Shown here in pieces: positions 1-13,162 of a stretch of 64,000 nucleotides of DNA; position 1 is the stretch's first letter; each line of letters begins with the position of its first letter. The notes below the pieces were generated by a model. That model was not told the DNA's origin. It made no database searches and saw only the letters and a program-made list of their open reading frames with translations. The DNA comes from Scleromitrula shiraiana. Taxonomy: Eukaryota; Ascomycota; Leotiomycetes; Helotiales; Sclerotiniaceae. Position numbers and translations under genes: made by a program. The stretch lies in NCBI GenBank assembly GCA_028455995.1, contig JABELC010000001.1, positions 3,894,501-3,958,500 of the forward strand. The letters run 5' to 3'.

Positions 1-13
1 TCCAAGTTCTCCT

Positions 14-1252
14 TTGCCTATAATACATATTCATCACATACGGCTAGTTAACGCGTTCAACTACATAAAAATCATGTCCGATGAACTTCCTACCCATTAT
101 TGGCCAATGACGAGACATTATGGTCGATATGGAGAAGGCCGGATTATTGACGATGATTGCATTTTCTCAGTTAAATGCTTTGACAAACGATTCGAAGCAA
201 AGCTATCATCTCGTGGGTTGTTCGACAATTCAGAAGAAGGAAAGCTAGTCAACAAACTTCGCGCTTGTAAATATGGAGAGAAGGGAGATGCTTAGACCCT
301 TGCTACCCTGGATTCAATTGTTACTCTGATCGAGGAAGTTGGTGAGGCTACTTTCGGAAACCTCGCACCAGTATCAGATCATAATCTGCCACTTGGAAAC
401 CTCCACTCTGTCCTTTATCCTATCGAGACCTTCTATTTCAACCTGGCCACAGTCAACGGGATATTAGGTCTCTTTGAACAGAGAGAGGAGAATCACGTTA
501 GTCTAGACACCCTCTATTCTAATTTCCGTGTTTACGACTTAAACCTTCCGCGAATCAGCACAAATGATATTCAGCTTCTGGGGGAGTAGAGAGAAATATG
601 GAGTGGATCGGAATGGTTTGATGTTCTAGTTGATGGAAAGAAAAGACAGTGTCGTATTACTATGGCTGAGTTCAATCGTACTTTTGATTGTCTCAAAAAA
701 ATCACTCTCGCAAATCTCACATCTCTTAGAGTGGCTAGGCTTATAGGGCTTTTTCAGTCAGCAACGAGCCGTGCTATCATTGGGTTTTTAACAGAATCCA
801 TCAAACTTCACCTTTTGATCAATATCAACAGCCGGACAAACTCTCTTGATTTCACCACCTCAACGGCGGCTCGTCAAAATAAATGGGCACTTCAATTGCA
901 GGAGATGATTAAGGAGCTGCATAAGATTGATATCTTCTGGGGATATAAGTCCGCATATGCGTATAATATCTTCATCGATGAGAATGATGATGTCTGGATC
1001 TCCAATTTGAGGGAACTAGGACCATCACAGAGACTTACTCGGGAGAAGGAGATCAACAGGCAGTCGATGAGTTTGTTAAAAGCATGCAAGAAGGCGAAGG
1101 AGGTTTACCTTGATTTGAACACGGTTGATAAACAGCGGGGCAATTATTCAATTCATAAGAATGTTGAGGGAATGAGACTTTTCTACTCTGGTTTTTATCT
1201 AACAAGTATTTTGTATCTTGAATATTCTTCACGCTCATTACCAAACACTTGA
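14..1252 (+). pseudogene. Broken fungal kinase-like gene
   Basis: One reading frame runs from the left edge to 1252 but is cut by two TAG stops, at 293-295 and 587-589. The frame stays coherent across both, so these look like nonsense changes rather than introns. The first ATG in frame is at 74; the frame is open to the window edge, so the true start may lie outside. The C-terminal third resembles the catalytic region of fungal kinase-like proteins: the usual WGD-K-N loop appears as FWGYKS...YN, followed by IFIDENDDVW, and the metal-binding IDFGG stretch is replaced by ISNLREL. Both the loop aspartate and the DFG-type motif are therefore missing. The stops are seen directly; the family assignment is from motif shape and is moderately sure. 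It may be a decayed accessory gene or may have been inactive as a kinase before it broke. Confidence 0.55.
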
Positions 1253-2015
1253 AGGTTATACAATAACAAATGGTTGAACGAGATGTTACAATACTTGCCA
1301 AATTCAAGTACATGATCTGTTGTCCTGCTGATTCGTGATCAAGATTGACAGAGAGAAATCGCAACGACATTTTACTATTATCCTCAGTTTATACCATCAC
1401 GTATTCATCACCATCATCATCATCACAATCCGTAAATCACTACCAATTAATATGCTATTACTAGTCCCATTGAGCTATATATGTTACTATGGTGTGTAAG
1501 GAAGTAGATGGGTGCGAAAGAGTGATGAAATGTGATGTGATGTCATGTATTTTGACAACAAAGTTTGCTATTCGACGACACTAGATTATTATTATCAAAT
1601 AAATCATATTTACTGCCGATAAAAATCTCACCATCATCCCAAATTCAACAACAAGCAAAACACGAAAACTCCATCTAACATCCCTCTCCAACAACCATTA
1701 AAACTTCTCCCTCACTATACACGAGAAGAATACAAACTCCGCATCTCCCTTTACACACGCACGCAAGACGACCTGACTCGATCCGTGGCCTTTTGGGGTT
1801 TCTTGGGAACTACAGTATCGATATCTCGCACGGCGCTTGTAACTCTATACAAGAAATTCTCATCTCCTTAGGTGTTTAGTCCACGTTTTAAGACAATGAG
1901 AATGAATCATGCCGCATAGGTCTTCCGGAATCATGGGTTATGGTCAATATGAAGTCAAAGGCGAATGAGTACCATCTACCACATAATCCGAGATCCACAT
2001 ACAACTAAACTTTTA

Positions 2016-2035
2016 CCCCCCCCCCCCCCCCCCCC
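2016..2035. repeat. Poly-C homopolymer, 20 bases
   Basis: An uninterrupted run of 20 C residues. Its exact length is uncertain in any assembly because homopolymers are error-prone. A complementary run of 21 G lies 1.4 kb downstream. Confidence 0.9.
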
Positions 2036-2653
2036 TCCTTTCCATCGAAAAAATACTAAATCGAACGAATGCCCTCACCTCCCCCTTCCTCCCCAAAGTA
2101 TTAATAGCCCACCAACCCACCGTCCTTATTTCTTAACAAACTTCTAAGGAAGGGAAAAACCCATTAGAAGATGTCCGATTGCAGGAGACGAGACTACGAG
2201 AGCATGTGAGATGTTTTTGTGGATAAGTGATGGGACTTATAATACGGGTGGGTATGGGGATATGGAGATTGATATCTCCATCATTAAGGAAGTGTTGTTA
2301 TTATCGCGTGTGTTGCTGCTGTCGCTTATGCTTTTTCTGTTTTCTTGACGCAATTAACTTAGTTCATGGGAGTAGGGATAGGAATATGAAGTACAGATGA
2401 CAGTGATACATACCCATTATCCACACATCCACATCCACATCCACATCCACATCCATATTCACAGCTACAACCTCCTCGCCCCCTCCCAAATAGAAGTCTA
2501 AAACCAAGCCACTTACTTCGAGAAGAAAACGCCAGGCTTTCCTCTATACCCTCTTGTCTGTTGTCTGTTGTTGTTGTTGCGGGTGTAATTGAAAAAAGTA
2601 ATCAAAAGAACAAAAACCCTGCTATAATATTTACACATCTCCTTCCAATCCTA

Positions 2654-2765
2654 TATCCTATCCTATCCTATCCTATCCTATCCTATCCTATCCTATCCTA
2701 TCCTATCCTATCCTATCCTATCCTATCTTATATCCTATCCTATCCTATCCTATCCTATCCTATCC
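2654..2765. repeat. (TATCC)n minisatellite
   Basis: About 22 units of the pentamer TATCC with one interruption near 2724-2735. It creates a spurious Ser-Tyr-Pro-Ile-Leu-type open frame. Confidence 0.9.
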
Positions 2766-3454
2766 ACATGCAACGCAATATCTCCACTCTTCTCCCTCCC
2801 AAAGATGATCAATCTACCCATTGCAGCCATTGAATGAGCAGCTGACTGAGTGAATATACAATCCACCCTAGCTATCAGACTACCCACTCACTGTAGCTCC
2901 GAAGCTTGGATTTCTACCTAACTATAAAACAACCCAGCTCAGCTCATATATCTATCTACTTGCAATCTTCAGATCAAGCATAGTCGAACAAGAAAGAAAG
3001 AAAGAACATTCATTGTAGAACATTCATTGCAGAGAAACCCCATGCGGAGTGACATACATCTGAATGGTGAGTGTGACGAAGTAAGTAAGGAGAGAAGGGA
3101 CAGGGAGGACCGGGAGGACCGTGTATTTATATATTTATATATTTATATATTCATTACGAATATACCCACCCACTCGTAAAACGATGATTGAATAATTACC
3201 ACAACCAACCCACCAACCAACCAAAAAAAACTCCAAAAAAAATCCAAGTATATATACATATAACCCCCACACACAACACCAACAACAAACCAATACCAAC
3301 GGAATCCAAGCGACCCCCTCATCATCTATTTCCACGCCATCAAACACGCACGAATAGAACAGCATATAGAAGCAACCAAGCAAGCAAGCAAGCAATTTCC
3401 TCCCAATCAAGAGGTATGTATGTACCGATAACGTAGTATGAAAATAACAAGTTT

Positions 3455-3475
3455 GGGGGGGGGGGGGGGGGGGGG
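3455..3475. repeat. Poly-G homopolymer, 21 bases
   Basis: An uninterrupted run of 21 G residues, the reverse complement of the poly-C run at 2016-2035. Could form G-quadruplex structures. Confidence 0.9.
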
Positions 3476-3587
3476 TCTTAGGAGCTCGCAATGTAATCTG
3501 GACTAGCCTAGCCCAGCGCTCGGTGGGATAGTTGTTTTGTTGAGACGATGGAGAAAAGAATGGGTTGGGCTGGGCTGGGTTGGGCTG

Positions 3588-3648
<61 letters not shown>

Positions 3649-3654
3649 TAAGTA
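3588..3654. repeat. (TAAG)n microsatellite
   Basis: About 16 tetramer units, nearly perfect, with one TAAA variant close to the right end. It is preceded by a degenerate GGGTTGGGCT-type stretch. Confidence 0.9.
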
Positions 3655-4188
3655 GGAGAGGGGGTTGGGTTACGTATACATACCGTGGAGAAAGATTCAC
3701 GGATAGAAGAATAGACGAGACGAGGCGCTTGCGGTGGTGGAGAGATAGGTTTTATTTTTAGTGTATTATCTCATGATTGAAATGATGTAAACGCCGGAAT
3801 CATATCAAAAAGGGTAAACGATTTGGTTTTTAGAATACGGGATTAAATCCAAGGAGGGTATTATTTATTCATTTGTTCTATTAATGAAATTGGTATAGAA
3901 ATCAAGTTAAGTCTCGCCAATAAATAACCATTCTTTTCTTCCCTTTCCTTCCCTTCCCTTTCATGCCCTCCACCAGCCAACCCATCCCTCGTCCAAATTA
4001 CAGACGTAGAAGGGAGAAATAAAATAAGATAACCCAGACGCCAGACGCTAAATGCAACAAATGTGTTCCGTTCGTTTCATTTCATATCATTCCTATCCAT
4101 CATATCCACTACTGTCGTCCATCCACTCAGTAATCACCATCAAACCACCACTTATATTTTCACCTTCACCTAATCATTCTTACCCACA

Positions 4189-5241
4189 CTAAATAGCGGC
4201 ATGGGCATAAGGTTCATAAGCCCCAGTTCTAACCGGTTGATTATGCTGAGGAGGATTATAAACCCCATACTGCTGACCCTGATAACCATTATGTTCCTCG
4301 ACCCTATGATACGCGCCCGATTGCGGAATAAGCTTCTCCTGATCCGTAACACTGCCACGATTCTTCCTATTATTACTACGATGATCAGCCGCACAACAGC
4401 AGATCGTAAAGACCCAGAAGAAGCCCGACGCAATGCTAAAGACAACCGCTAACCATGTTACGACGAGGAAATGCGTATCGATATGGGCTTGGACTCCGTA
4501 GGCTTTAGCGGCGGTTTTGATGGCACCAACGGTCACGGAGGAGATCACGGTGGCCATGATGGAGGCGACAATTACGGCTATGGTGCTAAAGCCGGAAATG
4601 AGCCAGGTGAGACAGGAGCCAGCGCGAGAACACATGGCGAAGACACCAAGGATGAGTTCTGCGACCGTGGCGATAATAGCAATGATGTAGACCACTTGAG
4701 TCCATTTTGAAACCACGATAAATGTCTTTAGGGAATTGGTGACTTCGGTTGGAAGTGTGGTGTTGACGCCAACAGCTGATGCGGTGGAGGTTAATGCATC
4801 GAGAGTGGTGGTGTTGAGGGAAGAAGCAGCCCAGTTGAATTTAGCCTTCGTGCAGGTTGTATTCTTTCCTGTGGTAGCGCAATAACCCCAAAGAGCCACC
4901 GCATATGAATTAGCCAGACCTAGCTCCGCAGCCGTGATATTGGTAGCGCCAGCTGTACCAAGGATATTAGCCACAGCGGACGAAGCAGTAGAGGTGGCAG
5001 AATCGGTGGAGGTGGGGATATTGAGGGCTGCGAGGGTGAGGTCTGAGATGGCGCGTTTGCGGAGATCGTTTTCGAGATTTAGGAGCGACGAGGTGGAAAT
5101 GGATAGGTTGGCTGTGTTGACCTGGAATAGATCGAGGGATTTATCTGTGACGCCGGCGAGAGCGGCGATCATGAGACAGATTAAACTTGCTAAGGTTAGG
5201 CCAAATGGCACTCCTACGCAAAGAACTCTACCAAAACCCAT
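4189..5241 (-). CDS. SUR7/PalI family membrane protein
   Basis: Single-exon gene for a 350-residue protein with the layout of the fungal SUR7/PalI (claudin-like) family. A first membrane helix lies near residues 10-30, followed by an extracellular loop of about 150 residues and three more helices near 181-203, 210-240 and 258-282. The loop begins with LDLFQVNTANLSI, a typical start of this family, and holds the W-G-Y-C (118-121) and C130 pair expected of the claudin-like signature. The cytosolic tail is rich in Gln, Tyr and Pro. SUR7 proteins sit in eisosome-associated plasma-membrane domains, and PalI-type members act in ambient pH sensing; which role applies here cannot be told from sequence. 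The ATG at 5241 begins right at the first helix, as in relatives. I see no introns. Confidence 0.85.
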   Translation of the reverse strand: MGFGRVLCVGVPFGLTLASLICLMIAALAGVTDKSLDLFQVNTANLSISTSSLLNLENDLRKRAISDLTLAALNIPTSTDSATSTASSAVANILGTAGATNITAAELGLANSYAVALWGYCATTGKNTTCTKAKFNWAASSLNTTTLDALTSTASAVGVNTTLPTEVTNSLKTFIVVSKWTQVVYIIAIIATVAELILGVFAMCSRAGSCLTWLISGFSTIAVIVASIMATVISSVTVGAIKTAAKAYGVQAHIDTHFLVVTWLAVVFSIASGFFWVFTICCCAADHRSNNRKNRGSVTDQEKLIPQSGAYHRVEEHNGYQGQQYGVYNPPQHNQPVRTGAYEPYAHAAI

Positions 5242-8269
<3,028 letters not shown>

Positions 8270-9244
8270 CTACTGGTCTGAACGTAACAGTTCACGCCGA
8301 GGTGTGTACGGCCGACACAAGTCACATTCGTGTGGCTGCCTCTGGATATCTACGAACCGGATATCTGGTGGTATTCCTAAACCTCCCGCCTCCGTCATAT
8401 ACCGAGTGCATTCCCTGACAGCGGCATCTCTCAAGATCGATCTATTCGTGTGACCAGTGGTATACTCCAAGCTGATAATCTCTCCAGGTGGCATCATTGG
8501 AGGTTTAGATGATTCAATCAACAATTTACCATGGCCTTTGAACATCGCTTTAGTGCGGGCAATTGCGAAAACTTCCCGCAAGTCACCAGGAAATTTGATG
8601 CATAGGTTCCTTATTTGCCGAAAGTCTCGAGGGTCTATGACATACGTTCCATGCCCTAAAATCAATACTCTGTTGTGAATGATGAATGTATCTCGAACAA
8701 AGTCGACATATAAATTTCGCGGCTTGTTAGGATTTCGACAGATTTTAAACAAATGACGATCTTTCAGAACTATCGCTCGAAATAGACTGTTTACATTGGC
8801 AAGGTTCCTGAAGGTTGTATTGCTTGCGTTAAAAGTACATCGCAACCCAGTTTCATTCATTATGCTTGGGCTGTCCGGAAGGTAAATCTCCCAATACTGC
8901 GGTTCAAGGACAATTTGTTTTATGATTATCAACCAGATTTCGGTTGGAAAGCGTCCGGATCTGGTTCCATGTGAATGATTTAATGATTGTTCCGGTCGCG
9001 CTGGCGACTCCGGTTGCTCTGGTTCGCCTGATTGCGTCAAAGATTCTGACGACTCTGGCTGCTTTGGTTGTCCTGATTGTTCTGGTTGCTCTATTTTGCC
9101 TGGCAGCTTCAAAAAAACCGCCCAATTTAATTGTTCTGCCAACTCTGACGACTCTGACGGCTCTGACCGGTTGGAATGCCGTGATTGCCTCAATTTCCTT
9201 GACATTTTGAATTTGGAAGCTTTGTTCTTGAGACGACGAAGCAT
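8270..9244 (-). CDS. 2EXR-like domain protein
   Basis: Single-exon gene for 324 residues. The first 90 residues are basic and then low-complexity, rich in Pro, Glu, Gln and Ser. A globular part follows with FPTEIWLIIIKQIV, which resembles the LPxEIRxxIW start of the fungal 2EXR (F-box-like) domain. Downstream come a helix-like stretch (LANVNSLFRAI) and the strand-like PRNLYVDFVRDTFII, equivalent to the usual 'iyfnpelDtlyl' segment. 2EXR proteins are abundant in filamentous ascomycetes and have no established biochemical role. The C-terminus has a C-x2-C pair. The domain call is from motif order only. A second, clearer 2EXR protein lies at 34394-35431; the two are not close copies. Confidence 0.6.
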   Translation of the reverse strand: MLRRLKNKASKFKMSRKLRQSRHSNRSEPSESSELAEQLNWAVFLKLPGKIEQPEQSGQPKQPESSESLTQSGEPEQPESPARPEQSLNHSHGTRSGRFPTEIWLIIIKQIVLEPQYWEIYLPDSPSIMNETGLRCTFNASNTTFRNLANVNSLFRAIVLKDRHLFKICRNPNKPRNLYVDFVRDTFIIHNRVLILGHGTYVIDPRDFRQIRNLCIKFPGDLREVFAIARTKAMFKGHGKLLIESSKPPMMPPGEIISLEYTTGHTNRSILRDAAVRECTRYMTEAGGLGIPPDIRFVDIQRQPHECDLCRPYTPRRELLRSDQ

Positions 9245-11491
9245 GCTTGCGTTGGGAAAAGGGGTAAGATGTTAAGGCGTTAAAGTTTAGAAAGAGTGAT
9301 TACTATCTCGTTGTAATGATATAAAAGTATGTGTTTTATATTATGGATATTTAGTTGTAGCAAGACAGATAATGCAATAGGCAGAGATGGGAGAAGAGAA
9401 TCAATACTGCAAAATGAAGAAAGTAAAGCAGGAAAGTCAAATCAACTTAGATTAGAACCGCATTTAACGCAACCAAGTAAAAGCAGAGGCAAGAACGCAT
9501 GATAACTACCATGGTTGTTGCAACAATTGAATGACAAACGAAGAAACATACATCATTGTCGTTGAATAAGGAGACAGCGATATGGAAATCTACTATTTGA
9601 GTAGGACACTATAATAGTTAATCGTTCTTGAATGAATTCATGAGGACGCAACATCCACTAATATAAAGACCAAACACTAATGAGTAGAGCGTGTCATTTT
9701 TGAGTTTGAATTTTGGCTTGGTTGCGTGGTGGAAGATTTAGTTTTGGAGCGACAACCAACTAGTGAAAGATGGCGTTTAACCTCCACTCCACATCAACGT
9801 CAGCATCAATCATTGTCAACATTCAATAGATAGATAGATGAAGAGGCATTCGTATCGCAACGTACATTCATAGAATCCACATAGTAAGATTAAAAAATGA
9901 TAGAATCACGAGAATTGAAATATAATCATATATTCAGATAGGTCAGCAGTCGTAGTGGTCTGAGGGGGAAAAAAAGATTGATAAGAAGAACGGAGGGGTT
10001 AAAAGTTCTAGAGTGTTAAAGAGTTGTTCTAAAATCCGCCATCACATGTAGTGTCCTCTTGCCAAGAGAAACCGGGAGAACTTAAAGGACCTAATCTAAC
10101 CAATAAAATAGAATAATTAATAAAATAGACCAATTAATAAAATATTATGGAAGTATATACCGAATAGTAACAAACCTCAATCCCCATTGATAGAAATGGG
10201 AGCTGTGATATAGCTGGATACGGAAATAGTACTTCTAATAAGTTCGACCCATCCTAGACTCATCAAAAAATGCTGTAACCAACAAAACTTAAAAACTGAA
10301 TTATATATTGATACAGAATATATAAGCTTCATAATTCCACATTACTTTATATTTATATTGTATTATATGGAAGTATATATATAGAATATATGGAAACCAA
10401 AAGAAGAAAGGTTGATCATTATAACCGTCGAATATATATACATTTATTATTTTGTTGTTCTACCAAACCAGACCAGACCAGACCAGACGAGACCAGACCC
10501 TTTAGATATATTTTCCCTTGATTACTACCGGTGTAGTACTATATATATAATACATAATACATACTTACCTTATTATCTGAAGTAGTACATAATTCTTACT
10601 ATCAATTCTTATCATTTTCTTATCATTTCTTTCTTTACCCCTTCCCTTCTATTTCCCCTCTCTTGTACTTTCTCTTTCCTTCGAATCGATTTGCCCGGCT
10701 CGAACTTTCCTCACTTCAATCCCCACAATTTTATATAGCCTCACCTGCATATTAGGCCTAGGTATAACAATTCATATCCATATCCATATCCATATCCATA
10801 CCCATACCATAACCGAGTTGGCGAAATCCATTCTCATTCTCATCCTCATTTTCATTCTCATTCTCATCGATTTGTATTCACGACTTTCTTTTCAAAAAAA
10901 AAAAAAAATTTGTTATTGTAAAGACAATTCAAATCAATCAACACCTCAACAACTTCATTGATTTTCTTGTTCTTGTAAAGGTATGTATGACGACTCAAGA
11001 GACCCTACTTTGTTATCTTCTATCTATCTCATCTTTGTTTGCGGGTTTTGGAAATATTCATCATATTCTTTCTACCAGTATTTCTTTTGTTAAACAGCAA
11101 GGGCTTCTTGATGCTGACAAGTTTTGAGACAGTTTACCGCATTCACTATTGCCAACACAAAAATACATTCTATAATTGTACGAATTTAAAGAGAAGCCGC
11201 CTTACCACGAATTTGCCGCGGATTCTACGGACTTTCGAGCATACCTACAACCAACGACAAGGAATAAAAACTGCATCATACTCGAAGCTTAAGAAGCGGA
11301 CCTAAATTCTATCTCCGTACATCATTTTTCAATTCTACCATATCTCCGGGACGACTTTCATAAAGTTCTCTTAAGTTTTACCTCGATTTTAATTATAGAT
11401 CAGGCGCCACCAGAATATCTCGGCGTCATTTCGATAAACGCACAATTAATAAACAATCGTCATCAAATACAGTTATCGATAGTCGCAGACA
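9245..11491. other. Spacer; right part is PPZ gene upstream region
   Basis: No coding region is supported. Minor repeats include GACCA units (10467-10497), CATATC units (10775-10805) and TCATTCTCAT units (10830-10868). The last 500 bases carry CT-rich DNA, an A14 tract near 10895 and a probable 5' UTR of the phosphatase gene. Confidence 0.5.
10981..11398 (+). other. Possible 5' UTR intron of PPZ gene
   Basis: A good donor (AAAG|GTATGT at 10981) and an acceptor (AATTATAG ending at 11398) frame 418 bases upstream of the PPZ start codon. A long leader intron is common in fungal signalling genes, but no strong branch site was found, so this is tentative. Confidence 0.3.
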
Positions 11492-13162
11492 ATGGGAAAT
11501 CAACCTTCGAAAGGCTCTGGCACAGCCACACCAAAGAATAGTGCATCTCAAACATCATTAGGGGATAATCTACAATCTTATCCTTCTTTTAGTAAGGCAG
11601 ACACCAAGGAATCCAACAGATCGTTCAGAGGGGCACTTCGATCGAAAATACCGGGTTCCAAGACTGACAGCCCAAGAAATTCTATTGCGGGATTGAACAA
11701 CAGTGAAGAGACAAACGACAAGTCAGATGGCGTATCTGTTAAATCCGGGAGATGCTCCAGAACAGGCAAAACGTTGGTCAATCCAGAATCCTCCCCATCT
11801 TCCCCTCGAGACTCGACAGAAGATGTCTCTTCACCGCTCGATGATCCTAAGCCCCCTCCGTCGCCTGTTCAATCTGCATCCGTGAAATCTGGGCATCACG
11901 ATGTCGGTGCTGCACAACGAAGCGGTGAAGTTGACCACGTCTCCGACCAACCTCCTTCTGGAACCACGAACCCTCACGCCCACTTACAACGAGCAGGACA
12001 ATCAATATTGGTAAAGAGAGCGAATGAAATCAACCCAATTCAACAAGATGCTTTGCTCGCTTCGACTGGGCCCGATGAAACCGTCGTATCGACTTCCCTT
12101 TCTATGGCTATGGGCGAGCTGAAAGATTCAGACATCGATGATTATATCAAGAGATTGTTGGATGCCGGATATGCCGGAAAGACTACAAAGGGTGTTTGCC
12201 TTAGGAATGCAGAGATTACTTCGATTTGTGCTCGTGTGAGGGAAATCTTCTTGGAACAGCCACCCCTCATTGAGCTAGAGGCCCCAGTCAAGATTGTTGG
12301 CGATATTCATGGACAATATTCGGACCTTATCCGCATGTTTGAGATGTGTGGATTTCCCCCATCTTCTAATTTTCTATTCCTTGGCGATTATGTTGATCGA
12401 GGCAAGCACTCTCTCGAAACAATCCTGTTACTCATGTGCTACAAGATTAAATATCCCGAGAATTTCTTTTTGTTAAGAGGAAATCACGAATGCGCCAATG
12501 TTACTCGAGTTTATGGATTTTACGATGAGTGTAAGCGCAGATGCAATGTTAAAATCTGGAAGACGTTTGTGGATACATTCAATTGTGTATGTTGTGCTTC
12601 CTTTTTCTGGTAGGAATCTCGCTAACCCTACTAATAGTTACCCATTGCTGCAATTGTAGCTGGAAAAATCTTTTGCGTTCATGGCGGGTTATCGCCAGCC
12701 CTTAGCCACATGGACGATATTAGACATATTGCTCGACCAACGGATGTTCCTGATTTTGGTCTCTTAAACGATCTCTTATGGTCCGACCCAGCAGATCAAG
12801 AAAACGATTGGGAAACAAGTGAAAGAGGTGTCAGTTATTCTTTCGGCAAGAAAGTCATCGCAGAATTCCTCGCACGACATGATTTCGATTTAGTTTGCCG
12901 AGCACACATGGTTGTAGAAGATGGATATGAGTTCTTTGAAGATCGAATTCTCGTCACTGTTTTCTCGGCACCGAATTACTGTGGCGAGTTTGACAATTAC
13001 GGTGCTGTCATGAGCGTCTCCACAGAGCTACTGTGCAGTTTCGAACTCCTTAAGCCACTAGACTCTAGTGCACTCAAGAGCCAGATGAAGAAGAGTCGCA
13101 ATAAGAGGAACAGCATAATCAACAGTCCCCCACCGAACCAATTCGCTCCTCAAAGTGTATAA
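11492..13162 (+). CDS. ppz1: Serine/threonine protein phosphatase PP-Z
   Basis: Two exons, 11492-12586 and 12638-13162, joined in phase 0 across a 51-bp intron (GTATGT...CTAATAG, branch GCTAAC at 12621), give 539 residues. The N-terminal ~230 residues are Ser/Pro-rich and disordered, as in PPZ phosphatases. The catalytic part carries the PPP-family metal and phosphate motifs GDIHGQ (from residue 270), GDYVDRG (from 298) and RGNHE (from 329), then CVHGGLSP and SAPNYCGEFDN. The join restores the family sequence FNCLPIAAIV. The start MGNQPS has Gly2 and Ser6, fitting N-myristoylation, as known for yeast Ppz1. PPZ enzymes are fungus-specific relatives of PP1 that act in cation homeostasis, cell-wall integrity and cell-cycle control and are inhibited by Hal3 proteins. 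The assignment to PPZ rather than PP1 rests on the long N-terminus. Confidence 0.93.

Larger units (their letters stand above)
1253..4188. other. Gene-free, simple-repeat-rich spacer
   Basis: I see no convincing gene here. The stretch is dominated by short tandem repeats and homopolymers, the main ones listed separately, plus a short ACATCC array near 2424-2455 and an ATTTATAT run near 3124-3151. The open frames present are low-complexity translations of these repeats. The last few hundred bases probably hold the 3' UTR of the SUR7-like gene to the right. Confidence 0.6.

Noticed and set aside
2561..2833. Frame with Ser-Tyr-Pro-Ile-Leu repeats
   Set aside because: Product of the TATCC array only.
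3135..3491. Trp/Val-rich minus-strand frame
   Set aside because: Low-complexity translation of CA-rich DNA ending in the G21 run; no signal peptide logic or homology.
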